A model generated the notes under the pieces. That model was not told the origin of the DNA. It made no database searches and saw only the letters and a list, made by a program, of their open reading frames with translations. From Pigmentiphaga sp. H8 (GTDB taxonomy: Bacteria; Pseudomonadota; Gammaproteobacteria; Burkholderiales; Burkholderiaceae_B), in assembly GCF_003854895.1 (NCBI RefSeq), contig NZ_CP033966.1, positions 3,782,001 through 3,846,000 on the forward strand: a DNA stretch of 64,000 nt. Direction: 5' to 3'. Positions 33,644 through 42,070 of the stretch are shown piece after piece. Numbering within the stretch: position 1 is the stretch's first letter; each line of letters opens with the position of its first letter. The translations under genes and the position numbers were made by a program.

Positions 33644-34609
33644 TTATTCGAGTTTGCCGATGCTGTTGATGATCTGCGTCTGATGCCGTTCGTCGGCCCG
33701 CCAGAAGGCCTCGAACTCCGGCGCATCCAGATACTGGACGGGCGTCCCCATTCCTGTCATGGCCTTGACGAATGCCGGATCGGCCGCCGCTTCCTTGACG
33801 ACGGTACGCAGCTTCGCCATGACGGGCTCGGGCAGGCCCGTCGGCGCGAACAGTCCGGCCCAAAGATAGTATTCAGCGTCGTAGCCGAGCTCTTTCAGCG
33901 TCGGCACATCGGGCAGGCTGGCCAGGCGCTCGGCGCCTTGAACCGCCAGCGGCTTGAACTTGCCGCTCTTGATGTGGCCGGAAATGTTGCCGTAGGTCTG
34001 CGTCGAGGCCTGGACATGCCCACCCAGCAGCGCCGTCACCTGTTCGCCGCCGCCCCCATACGGCACGTGCAGCAGCTTGATCCCGGCGGCGTGGGCGAAA
34101 CGCTCCATCGCTACATGCGTGGTGCCGTAGATGCCGGATGAACTGAAGCTGATCGTGCCGGGCTTGGCCTTGGCCGCCTCCACCAGCTCGCGCACGGACT
34201 TCCAGGGCGCGTCGTCGCGCACCACCAGCACGGTGGGATCGGCCGATATGCGAGCGATGGCGGCAAATTGCGAGGTGGAATATGAAGGTGCCTTGCCCGT
34301 CAGCTTGTCGGCGGGGGGAATTGCCGAAATACTGGCCAACGCCATCATGAGCGTATAGCCGTCCGGAGCCGCCTTGGCCACATGGGCCATTCCCACTCCA
34401 CCGCCTGCTCCTGGCCGGTTCTCGATGATGACCGGTTGCCCCAGACGCTTGGCGATGACAGGCGCCAGCGGACGCGCCGTGGTGTCCGACACGCCACCCG
34501 GCGAGAACGGCACGACCAGCGTAATGGGACGGGAAGGGTAGCTGTCCGCCGCCAACGCGGCGAGTGGACACAATAAAGCGGCGGCGAAAAGCGCACGGCC
34601 TCGATTCAT
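33644..34609 (-). CDS. Bug/TctC-family periplasmic binding protein
   Basis: A 321-residue secreted solute-binding protein. The signal peptide is FAAALLCPLAALA (cleavage at about 20). The first mature motif SYPSRPITLVVPFSPGGVSDTTAR and then IIENRPGAGGGVGMAHVAKA are hallmarks of Bug proteins. LLGGHVQAS and GLFAPTGLPEPVMAKL complete the pattern. Bug proteins bind carboxylates for tripartite tricarboxylate transporters or serve as sensors. Its place inside the operon suggests it captures the operon's substrate (itaconate or a related diacid). No TctA/TctB genes are near by. Confidence 0.9.
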   Translation of the reverse strand: MNRGRALFAAALLCPLAALAADSYPSRPITLVVPFSPGGVSDTTARPLAPVIAKRLGQPVIIENRPGAGGGVGMAHVAKAAPDGYTLMMALASISAIPPADKLTGKAPSYSTSQFAAIARISADPTVLVVRDDAPWKSVRELVEAAKAKPGTISFSSSGIYGTTHVAMERFAHAAGIKLLHVPYGGGGEQVTALLGGHVQASTQTYGNISGHIKSGKFKPLAVQGAERLASLPDVPTLKELGYDAEYYLWAGLFAPTGLPEPVMAKLRTVVKEAAADPAFVKAMTGMGTPVQYLDAPEFEAFWRADERHQTQIINSIGKLE

Positions 34610-34726
34610 TGGTAGTCTCCTGAGTCGTTTCTTGCTTTCGTTTTGGCGCGTGCCGCTGGCGGCCGCGCAGTGCCTACACTATCACGCGCGGCACGATTTT
34701 TTCTGCCGAAGTCGCCCCCCTGCCAG

Positions 34727-35941
34727 CTAACGGCCCGGCATTTCCTGCCGCGCATGCAGCGCGGCGATCTCGGCTTCGCCATAGCCGAGTTCGGCCAGGA
34801 TGGACAAGGTATCTTCACCCAGGGCCGGTATCCGATCCATGCGGGCCGCGTACGCACCGCCCGTCCCCGGCGGCAGCAACGCGGGCAACATGCCCGCCGG
34901 GCTTGCCACTTCAGTCCAGCGGCGCCGGGCAGCCAGCTGCGGATGCGACCAGACGCCGGCCATGTCGTTGACGCGCGCATTGGCGATCTGCGCATCGTCC
35001 AGCGCCGCCATGACCTGGCCGGCGGTCATCCCGGCGAAGACCTCCACGATGATGTCGCGCAGCGCGGCCCGGTTGTCGGTGCGCCGCGAATTGGCATCGA
35101 AACGGGGATCGTCGGCCAGGTCCGGCCGCGCCAGCACCCGTTCGCAGAACACGCGCCATTCTCGTTCGTTCTGCAGGCCGAGCATCACGGTGCCGCCGTC
35201 GCCCGCCGGAAACGGGCCATAGGGATAGATGGTCGCGTGCGAGGCGCCCGAGCGCGGCGGCGGGGGCGCGCCGTCGAACGCGTAGTACATGGGGTAGCCC
35301 ATCCACTCGACCATGCTTTCGAGCATGGAGACGTCGATGCGGCTGCCCTTCCCCGTCGTGGCCCGCAGCAGCAGCGCGGCCAGGATGTTGGAATAGGCGT
35401 ACATGCCGGCGGCGATGTCGGCCACCGAGGCGCCGGCCTTGGACGGTTCGCCGGGCGTGCCCGTGACCGACAGGAAGCCGCCCTCGCTTTGTATCAGCAG
35501 GTCGTAGGCCTTCTTGTCGCGATACGGGCCGCTGTCGCCATAGCCCGAGATATCACAGACGATCAGCCTGGAATGCCTCGCGTGCAGCGCCTCGAACGAC
35601 AGCCCCAGCCTGTCGGCGGCACCGGGCGCCAGGTTCTGCACCAGCACGTCCACGCGCGGCAGCAACCGCTCCAGCACCTCGCGCGCGCTCTCCTGCTTCA
35701 GGTCCAGCGCCAGGCTTTCCTTCGACCGGTTGGTCCAGACGAAGTGGGACGACAGACCGCGCACGCGCTCGTCGTAGCCGCGCGCGAAATCCCCGCTTCC
35801 CGGGCGTTCGATCTTGATGACGCGCGCGCCCAGGTCGGCCAGTTGCCGCGTGCAGAACGGCGCCGCGATGGCGTGCTCGAGGCTCAGCACGGTGACGCCG
35901 TCCAGCGGGCGCGACGCGGTCGATGAAAGGGATGGGCTCAT
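34727..35941 (-). CDS. ict: Family III CoA-transferase, probable itaconate CoA-transferase
   Basis: A 404-residue CaiB/BaiF-type CoA-transferase. Visible features are DGVTVLSLEHAIAAPFCTRQLADLGARVIKIE, NLAPGAADRLGLSF, DISGYGDSGPY, and the segment GASVADIAAGMYAYSNI with the conserved catalytic Asp at about residue 175. In itaconate degradation, Ict moves CoA from succinyl-CoA to itaconate. The assignment rests on family plus conserved locus order, so the substrate is inferred. The start codon overlaps the upstream MmgE/PrpD stop by four bases. Confidence 0.75.
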   Translation of the reverse strand: MSPSLSSTASRPLDGVTVLSLEHAIAAPFCTRQLADLGARVIKIERPGSGDFARGYDERVRGLSSHFVWTNRSKESLALDLKQESAREVLERLLPRVDVLVQNLAPGAADRLGLSFEALHARHSRLIVCDISGYGDSGPYRDKKAYDLLIQSEGGFLSVTGTPGEPSKAGASVADIAAGMYAYSNILAALLLRATTGKGSRIDVSMLESMVEWMGYPMYYAFDGAPPPPRSGASHATIYPYGPFPAGDGGTVMLGLQNEREWRVFCERVLARPDLADDPRFDANSRRTDNRAALRDIIVEVFAGMTAGQVMAALDDAQIANARVNDMAGVWSHPQLAARRRWTEVASPAGMLPALLPPGTGGAYAARMDRIPALGEDTLSILAELGYGEAEIAALHARQEMPGR

Positions 35942-37323
35942 GACTCCTCCGGCATGAAATCGGACAGGTCGCGCGCGTGCCGCAGGTTCCACAGGCGGGG
36001 AATCCACGCATCGATCTCCGCTGGCGTCGCCGCGCCGGAGAAGGCCGCCAGGCGCCTCAGCTTGGTTTCCAGCTCGGGACGCGACAAGGTGTTGTCCGGG
36101 TCGCCCTTGGGACTGTCGATGGCGGCCGCCAGGCGCCGGCCGTCGCGCGTCTCGACCTCGACACGGCCCAGCCAGCGGGCGGGATAAGCGCGATCGACCC
36201 CGTCGTCCAGCACCATGGTCGTGCGCCGGCGGATGTCCGCCACCGCGGGATCGGTCAGCGCATGGTCGCGGAACTCCTCCAGGCCGGCACGGCCATGGAC
36301 CGCGATCAGGCCCAGCACCGCCCCCATCGAGAACTTCGCCTGGTGCACGGTGCTGGGTTCGTCCACGTTGCCCAACACGTCGATGGCGGCGCGGTGCACC
36401 CGGGCGCGGATCGAAGCGATGTCGCCGTGGGCGATGCCTTCGGTACGCATCAGGTGCAACAGCGCATCGGCGGCCGGATGAGTGTGGCGGCACGAGGCGT
36501 GGAACTTGAACGACGTCTCCAGCGTGGCCCAGCGCTGGCCCAGGCGATCGCTCAGCCGGCTCGGATCCGCGTCCGAGGACATGCCCGCCGCCATGCCCTG
36601 CCGGCCTTCGAGCACGCCGTGCGCGCCGGTCAGGCCATCCTGTGCCAGATAGGCGGCCAGGAGCCCATTCGCGGCCGCCTGCCCGGTATGGAGCTGCTTG
36701 GAATCGGCGGCCTCGCGCAGGAACTCCCACAGGCCCGAGGCCTGGGTTCCGGCCGACCCCAGCGTGTGCGCCAGCGTCCGCGCATCCTGCCCCAGCAGCT
36801 TGGCCACGCCGGCCGCGGCCGCCAGCGTACCCACGGTGCCGGTCGTATGGAAGATGCGATAGTGCGTCCGGCCCAGGAATTCGCCGATGCGCACGCCGGC
36901 CTCGTAGCCGGCCACCGCGGCCAGCAACAGCTCGCTGCCCGACTTGCCCAGGTCCTGCGCCGCGGCGAACACGGCGGGAAATACCACCGTGGCCGGATGC
37001 AGCACCGAGCTGTTGTGCAGATCGTCCTGCTCGACCAGGTGCGAGGCCGCGCCGTTGACCAGCGCGGCGAAATGCGCCGACGTGGTGCGCCGGTTGGTCA
37101 GGATCGCGCAGCGCCCCGCTGCCGGCCCCATCGCGGCGGCGTAGCGTTCGAACAGCGGCACCGGATGCCCGCCCTTCCCGGCCAGGGCCGACGCCACCCA
37201 GTCCAGGAACAGGTCTTCGGTCCGGTCCACCACCGCCGCGGGCAGGTCCTCGAAACGCAGCGCGGCCAGGAATTCACACAGGGCGCCGGTGGCGCCGTCC
37301 CGCGCCAGGCTGGTCTTGTCCAT
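35938..37323 (-). CDS. MmgE/PrpD family protein
   Basis: A 461-residue protein of the 2-methylcitrate dehydratase family. Features are VDRTEDLFLDWVASALAGKGG, LVNGAASHLVEQDDLHNSSVLHPATVVFPAVFAAA (the active-site Asp/His region), YEAGVRIGEFLGRTHY and FKFHASCRHTHPAADALL. The family includes methylcitrate and cis-aconitate-processing enzymes and an itaconate-forming decarboxylase. A MmgE/PrpD gene occupies the same position in the Pseudomonas itaconate locus, where its role is not settled. It could isomerise related C5 acids. Four-base overlap with ict. Confidence 0.88.
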   Translation of the reverse strand: MDKTSLARDGATGALCEFLAALRFEDLPAAVVDRTEDLFLDWVASALAGKGGHPVPLFERYAAAMGPAAGRCAILTNRRTTSAHFAALVNGAASHLVEQDDLHNSSVLHPATVVFPAVFAAAQDLGKSGSELLLAAVAGYEAGVRIGEFLGRTHYRIFHTTGTVGTLAAAAGVAKLLGQDARTLAHTLGSAGTQASGLWEFLREAADSKQLHTGQAAANGLLAAYLAQDGLTGAHGVLEGRQGMAAGMSSDADPSRLSDRLGQRWATLETSFKFHASCRHTHPAADALLHLMRTEGIAHGDIASIRARVHRAAIDVLGNVDEPSTVHQAKFSMGAVLGLIAVHGRAGLEEFRDHALTDPAVADIRRRTTMVLDDGVDRAYPARWLGRVEVETRDGRRLAAAIDSPKGDPDNTLSRPELETKLRRLAAFSGAATPAEIDAWIPRLWNLRHARDLSDFMPEES

Positions 37324-37332
37324 GGAAACGCC

Positions 37333-38481
37333 TCAGAAGGAACGCGGCAGCCCCAGCAGGTGCTCGGCCACATAGGAAAGAATGAGGTTGGTCGAGATCG
37401 GCGCCACCTGGTAGAGGCGCGTCTCGCGGAACTTGCGCTCGACGTCGTACTCGCAGGCGAAGCCGAAGCCGCCGTGCGTCTGCAGGCAGACGTTGGCCGC
37501 CTCCCACGAAGCCTTGGCGGCCAGGTACTTGGCCATGTTGGCGCTGGCGCCCGCATGGACGCCGCCGTCGTATTCGCGGCAGGCGCGCCAGCGCATCAGG
37601 TCCGCGGCCTCGACCTCGATGTGGGCCTCGGCGATGGGGAACTGCACGCCCTGGTTCTGGCCGATCGGGCGGCCGAACACCTGCCGCTCGCCGGCATAGC
37701 CGCGCGCGCGCTCGATGAACCAGCGGCCGTCACCGATGCATTCGGCGGCGATCAGCGCGCGCTCGGCGTTCAGGCCGTCCAGGATGTAGCGAAAGCCCTT
37801 GCCTTCCTCGCCGATCAGGCTGTCGACCGGCAGCTCCAGGTTGTCGAAGAACAGTTCGTTGGTCTCGTGGTTGACCATGTTGGCGATGGGGCGCACCTCC
37901 ATGCCATGGCCGATCGCCTCGCGCAGGTCGACCAGGAAGATGGACATGCCCTCGGTCTTCTTGGCGACCTCGGCCAGGGGCGTGGTGCGGGCCAGCAGGA
38001 TCATCAGGTCGGAGTGCTGCACGCGCGAGATCCAGACCTTCTGCCCGTTGACGACATAGCGGTCGCCGCGCCGCACGGCGGTAGTCTTGATCCGGGTGGT
38101 GTCGGTGCCGGTAGTCGGTTCGGTCACGCCCATGGATTGCAGGCGCAGCTCGCCGCTGGCCAGGCGCGGCAGGAAATGATCCTTCTGCGCCTTCGATCCG
38201 TGGCGCACCAGCGTGAACAGGTTGTACATCTGTCCATGCACGGTGCCCGAGTTGCCGCCGCAGCGGTTGACTTCCTCCAGGATCACCGACGCCTCGGACA
38301 GCCCCAGGCCCGATCCGCCGTACTCGGCGGGGATCATCGCCCCCAGCCATCCGGCCTCGGTCAGCGCGCGGACGAAAGCCTCGGGAAAGCCCCGGACCTC
38401 GTCCACCCCGCGCCAATAGGCGGCGTCATAGTGGGCGCACAGGGCGCGCACGCCCTGGCGGATGTCGTCGTACTCTTGCAT
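37333..38481 (-). CDS. Acyl-CoA dehydrogenase family protein
   Basis: A 382-residue FAD-dependent acyl-CoA dehydrogenase. Motifs are MIPAEYGGSGLGLSEASVIL, MGVTEPTTGTDTTRIKTTA (FAD contact), QKVWISRVQHSDLMI, and the C-terminal THGGFGFACEYDVERKFRE. The usual C-terminal catalytic EGT is replaced by VAPIS, but Glu240 in LNAERALIAAE lies where isovaleryl- and long-chain enzymes carry their base. A homologue occupies the same position in the Pseudomonas itaconate locus. It may handle a methylsuccinyl- or related CoA ester. ATG 38481 excludes an Arg-rich extension. Confidence 0.9.
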   Translation of the reverse strand: MQEYDDIRQGVRALCAHYDAAYWRGVDEVRGFPEAFVRALTEAGWLGAMIPAEYGGSGLGLSEASVILEEVNRCGGNSGTVHGQMYNLFTLVRHGSKAQKDHFLPRLASGELRLQSMGVTEPTTGTDTTRIKTTAVRRGDRYVVNGQKVWISRVQHSDLMILLARTTPLAEVAKKTEGMSIFLVDLREAIGHGMEVRPIANMVNHETNELFFDNLELPVDSLIGEEGKGFRYILDGLNAERALIAAECIGDGRWFIERARGYAGERQVFGRPIGQNQGVQFPIAEAHIEVEAADLMRWRACREYDGGVHAGASANMAKYLAAKASWEAANVCLQTHGGFGFACEYDVERKFRETRLYQVAPISTNLILSYVAEHLLGLPRSF

Positions 38482-38533
38482 GCCGTCTCCGATGGACAGA
38501 CAGCCGCGCGCACGCTGGCGCGGGCCGCCGTTG

Positions 38534-39376
38534 TTATCTCTGCACGTAGCGCAGTTCGCCGCGCTGGATCGCGCCCTGCGCATTGCCGGCCCATACCTGC
38601 GCCACGCCCTCGCCCGCCATCCGTCCGGCCGCCTCGAAGGGCGTGGGCGCGATCAGCGGCCGCACGCCGCGGTAGGAAAAATGCGTCGGCCGCAGCGACG
38701 GATGGGCGCGCACGAAGGCCCCCACCAGCAGCGTCGCGATCAGGGGGCCGTGCACCACCAGGCCGGCGTAGCCTTCCTCGGCGGTGGCATAGGGCCAGTC
38801 GTAGTGGATGCGATGGCCGTTGAAGGTGACCGCCGAATACCGGAACAGCAGGGTCGACGTGGGCACGATGGTTTCCGTCCACCCGGCCGGCGGCAGGGGT
38901 TCCGGATCGGCGGTGCGCGGCGGCGACGGCTCGCGATAGACGATGTCCTGTTCCTCGCGCACCGCCAGGACGCCGCGCTGCGCGTAATCGTGGCGCACGG
39001 TCACGAACAGCAGGGAACCGGTGCGGCCCGCCTTCTCTTCCACCGACAGGATGGTCGAATGGCGCGTGGCATCCTCGCCCACCACCAGGGGCTGGTGGAA
39101 CGCCAGCCGGCCGCCGGCCCACATGCGATTGCGCCGCTCGGCCGGCGGCAGGAAACCGCCGCGCGCGGGATGCCCGTCGGCGCCGAGTCCGGCCGCGTCC
39201 ACCGGCTCCTGGAAATAGGCCCAGTGCCACAGTTCGGGCAGCCCGCCGCCCGCTTGGGGCGCCGGCTGCCCCAAGGTGGCGGCGATGCGCCGCGCCAGGT
39301 TGCTCGTGATCTGGTCGGCCGAGGTCTCGGTGCGCCCGATCCAGTCGCGTGGGGATGGAGCCTGGTCCTGGCTCAT
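38534..39376 (-). CDS. ich: Hot-dog-fold acyl-CoA hydratase, probable itaconyl-CoA hydratase
   Basis: A 280-residue protein of two hot-dog units. The N-terminal unit resembles the FAS1-like dehydratase/HTD2 domain (AERRNRMWAGGRLAFHQPLV). The C-terminal one is MaoC-like, with the catalytic Asp/His motif FNGHRIHYDWPYA at about 191-203 and AGLVVHGPLIATLLV. Mesaconyl-C4-CoA hydratases and itaconyl-CoA hydratase (Ich) have this form. Ich hydrates itaconyl-CoA to citramalyl-CoA, the substrate of the CitE-type lyase. It is the first gene of the operon, divergent from the LysR gene. Substrate is inferred from locus order. Confidence 0.75.
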   Translation of the reverse strand: MSQDQAPSPRDWIGRTETSADQITSNLARRIAATLGQPAPQAGGGLPELWHWAYFQEPVDAAGLGADGHPARGGFLPPAERRNRMWAGGRLAFHQPLVVGEDATRHSTILSVEEKAGRTGSLLFVTVRHDYAQRGVLAVREEQDIVYREPSPPRTADPEPLPPAGWTETIVPTSTLLFRYSAVTFNGHRIHYDWPYATAEEGYAGLVVHGPLIATLLVGAFVRAHPSLRPTHFSYRGVRPLIAPTPFEAAGRMAGEGVAQVWAGNAQGAIQRGELRYVQR

Positions 39377-39452
39377 GCTTGCTCCTTGCGGACCGCCCGC
39401 GGGCGCCGCCTTGCGTGGAAATGCCGCCAGCATGCGCCCGCGCCAGCCTTCT

Positions 39453-39472
39453 GTAAATTTTGATTTTCGTTA
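39453..39472. promoter_or_regulatory. AT-rich divergent promoter region of the itaconate-like locus
   Basis: The 159 bases between ich and its LysR gene contain one AT-rich block (GTAAATTTTGATTTTCGTTA) in otherwise very GC-rich DNA. This is the likely -10/-35 region and LysR contact area. No clear T-N11-A dyad could be settled by eye. Confidence 0.35.
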
Positions 39473-39535
39473 TCCAGTCTTCGCCAAAACGGAAGGGATC
39501 AGGTAAGGTGGACGCTTTCCCCCGCCCCCGCCGCC

Positions 39536-40477
39536 ATGCATCTCGACCTGGCCGACCTCAGGCTTTTCATCCATGTGGCCGAAGCTCCCAGCCTGACACA
39601 GGGCGCGCGGCGCGCCCACCTTTCGCTGACCGCGGCCAGCACCCGCATCAAGTCGCTGGAAACCCGGCTCGACGCCCGCCTGCTGTACCGGAACAGCCGC
39701 GGGGTGGAGCTGACGCCCGCCGGCCGGCGGCTGCTGGAACACGCCCGCCAGGTCATGCGGCAGGTCGATTCCCTGAAGAACGATTTCGCCGACGGCGGCA
39801 CCGGCACCACCGGCCACATCCGCATCTTCGCCAACACCACCGCGGTCACCGAGTTCATGCCCGAGATCCTGGCGCGCTTCCTGGCCGGCCGGCCCGGCGT
39901 GACGGTGGACCTGCAGGAGCGGCTGACCCGCGACATCGTCCGCGGGGTGATGGACGGCTCGACCGACCTCGGCATCACCGCCGGCCCCATCAACGCCCCC
40001 GGCCTGGAACGCCTGCACTTCAGCACCGACCGGCTGGTGCTGGCCGTTCCGACCGCCCACCCGCTGGCCGCGCGAGGCCGGGTCACCCTGGACGATACCC
40101 TGCGCTACCCCCACATCAGCCTGCACGAGGGCAGCACCATGCTGACCTTCCTGCGGGAACAGGTCGAGAACCGGGGCGCGGGCCTTATCCTGCGCATCCA
40201 GGTATCGAGCTTCGAAGCCATTTGCCGGATGGTGGAGGCGAACGTCGGCATAGGCGTGATCCCGGAGTCGGCGGCGCGCCGCCACCGGCGCACCATGGAG
40301 CTGTCCATCGTGGAACTGGACGAACCGTGGGCCGTGCGCGAACGCGACCTGCTGGTGCGCGAACTCGAGGCCCTGCCCGCCTGCGTGCGGGCGCTGGTCG
40401 ATGCCGTCCGGACCTACGGCGAGCAGGCCGCCGCCGCGCATGCGGGAAGCGCCGCAGGTTCGCGCGCGAAGGACTAA
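39536..40477 (+). CDS. LysR-family regulator of the itaconate-like operon
   Basis: A 313-residue LysR regulator. The HTH is DLADLRLFIHVAEAPSLTQGARRAHLSLTAASTRIKSLETRL (about 3-46), followed by a type 2 periplasmic-binding-like effector domain with TTGHIRIFANTTAVTEFMPEIL and VPTAHPLAARGRV. It is divergent from ich, as the LysR gene is in the Pseudomonas itaconate locus. It therefore probably activates the operon in response to itaconate or its CoA ester. That effector is inferred. Confidence 0.88.
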   Translation: MHLDLADLRLFIHVAEAPSLTQGARRAHLSLTAASTRIKSLETRLDARLLYRNSRGVELTPAGRRLLEHARQVMRQVDSLKNDFADGGTGTTGHIRIFANTTAVTEFMPEILARFLAGRPGVTVDLQERLTRDIVRGVMDGSTDLGITAGPINAPGLERLHFSTDRLVLAVPTAHPLAARGRVTLDDTLRYPHISLHEGSTMLTFLREQVENRGAGLILRIQVSSFEAICRMVEANVGIGVIPESAARRHRRTMELSIVELDEPWAVRERDLLVRELEALPACVRALVDAVRTYGEQAAAAHAGSAAGSRAKD

Positions 40478-40567
40478 AATCGCGGGCTTGCGCGGCCGCC
40501 ACCGCCGCGCCCTTCCCCGCCCGATTCCGCGCGGGCGTTCCACTCATTGCACAGAGACCACGGCTTC

Positions 40568-41998
40568 ATGGGCCATGCCACGTCCCGCCAGGGCAGCTAC
40601 CGGATCATCGCGCTGATCGTCGCCAGCGCGTTCTTCATGGAGCAACTGGACTCCACCATCATCTCGACCGCGCTGCCGGCCATGGCGCAGTCGCTGGGCA
40701 CGGATCCGGTCCGCATGAACTTCGCCATGACCGCCTACCTGCTGAGCCTGGCGGCCTTCATTCCCATCAGCGGCAAGATCGCCGACCGCTTCGGCACGCG
40801 CAACACCTTCCGCGGCGCGATCACGCTGTTCGTCGTCAGTTCCGTGCTGTGCGGCCTCGCGCAGAACCTGCCGTGGCTGATCGGCGCGCGGCTGTTGCAG
40901 GGCGCCAGCGGCGCGATGATGGTGCCGGTGGGCCGGCTGGTGCTGCTGCGCACGGTGGAGAAATCCCAGCTGGTCTCGGCCATGTCCTGGGTGCTGTTTC
41001 CCGCGATGATCGGCCCCGCCGTCGGCCCCCTGATCGGCGGCTTCCTGACCACCTACCTGTCCTGGCACTGGATCTTCTTCATCAACGTGCCCATCGGGCT
41101 GGCCGGCATCGCGCTGGCCACCACCTACATCCCCGACATCCGCAGCGACGCGCCGCCCTCGTCGTTCGACTACCTGGGCTTCATCCTGGCGGCCGCGACC
41201 CTGGCCTGCCTGATCGTCGGGCTGGAAGGACTGGGCCACGGCGGACCGTCCCCGACCGCGCTGCTCCTGCTGGCCGCCGCGGCCGCCTGCGCGCTGGCCT
41301 ACGCCTGGCACAGCCGCCGCCATGCCGACCCGGTGCTGGACTTCAGCCTGATGCGCATCGCCACATTTCGCGTGGCGATGCGCGGCGGCTTCCTGTACCG
41401 GGTGGCCTACGGCTCCTTCCCCTTCCTGATGCCGCTGATGCTGCAACTGGGCTTCGGCCTGTCGGCCGCCGAGAGCGGCGCCATCACCTTCGCCGGCGCC
41501 GTGGGCGGCCTGGTGATGAAGGCTATCTCGGTGCGCTTCCTGCGAGCCTTCGGCTACCGGAAGGTAATGATCTGGAACGGCCTGCTGTCGGCGGTGCTGC
41601 TGGGCCTGTGCGGCGCCTTCCGGCCGGAATGGCCGCTGGCGGCGATCTACCTGCTGCTGCTCCTGGGCGGCCTGGCGCGCTCGCTGCAGTTCAACGCCTA
41701 CGGCACCATCGTCTATGCCGACGTGCCGCAGCCCCGCATGAGCGCGGCGACCAGCCTGGCCAGCACCAACCAGCAGATGACGGCGGCGCTGGGCATCGGC
41801 CTGGCCGCTCTGGTGCTGGACACCTCCATGCATGCGCTGGGCCATGCGGCGGTGCAGTTGACGGACTTCACCATGGCCTTCGCCGCCATGGGTCTGCTGG
41901 GCGTGCTGGCCGTCACCCAATGCCGCGAACTGCCGGCCAACGCCGGCGCCGAACTGAGCGGCTACCGCCGCCGGGACGGCGAACCGGCCCGTCGCTGA
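40568..41998 (+). CDS. MFS transporter, DHA2-type multidrug efflux
   Basis: A 476-residue membrane protein with about 14 predicted helices, of the drug:H+ antiporter-2 family. Motif LDSTIISTALPAMA near the N-terminus (first-helix D1-type motif), GKIADRFGTRNTFRGAIT (loop 2-3 motif A), ARLLQGASGAMMVPVGRLVLL and VLFPAMIGPAVGPLIGGFL (antiporter motif C-like) support this. It follows the LysR gene by 90 bases on the same strand and ends at a terminator shared with the desaturase gene. The substrate is unknown; a link with the itaconate locus is possible but not shown. Confidence 0.88.
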   Translation: MGHATSRQGSYRIIALIVASAFFMEQLDSTIISTALPAMAQSLGTDPVRMNFAMTAYLLSLAAFIPISGKIADRFGTRNTFRGAITLFVVSSVLCGLAQNLPWLIGARLLQGASGAMMVPVGRLVLLRTVEKSQLVSAMSWVLFPAMIGPAVGPLIGGFLTTYLSWHWIFFINVPIGLAGIALATTYIPDIRSDAPPSSFDYLGFILAAATLACLIVGLEGLGHGGPSPTALLLLAAAAACALAYAWHSRRHADPVLDFSLMRIATFRVAMRGGFLYRVAYGSFPFLMPLMLQLGFGLSAAESGAITFAGAVGGLVMKAISVRFLRAFGYRKVMIWNGLLSAVLLGLCGAFRPEWPLAAIYLLLLLGGLARSLQFNAYGTIVYADVPQPRMSAATSLASTNQQMTAALGIGLAALVLDTSMHALGHAAVQLTDFTMAFAAMGLLGVLAVTQCRELPANAGAELSGYRRRDGEPARR

Positions 41999-42025
41999 TC
42001 CGTCGCCTGGCCGGACCGCCAAAAG

Positions 42026-42051
42026 AAAAAAGGAGCCGAGGCTCCTTTTTT
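42026..42051. terminator. Bidirectional intrinsic terminator
   Basis: AAAAAAGGAGCC (42026-42037) pairs with GGCTCCTTTTTT (42040-42051). With runs of A and T on both sides, it serves both the MFS gene and the convergent desaturase gene. Confidence 0.93.
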
Positions 42052-42070
42052 CTTGCGTCCGACCGGCTGC

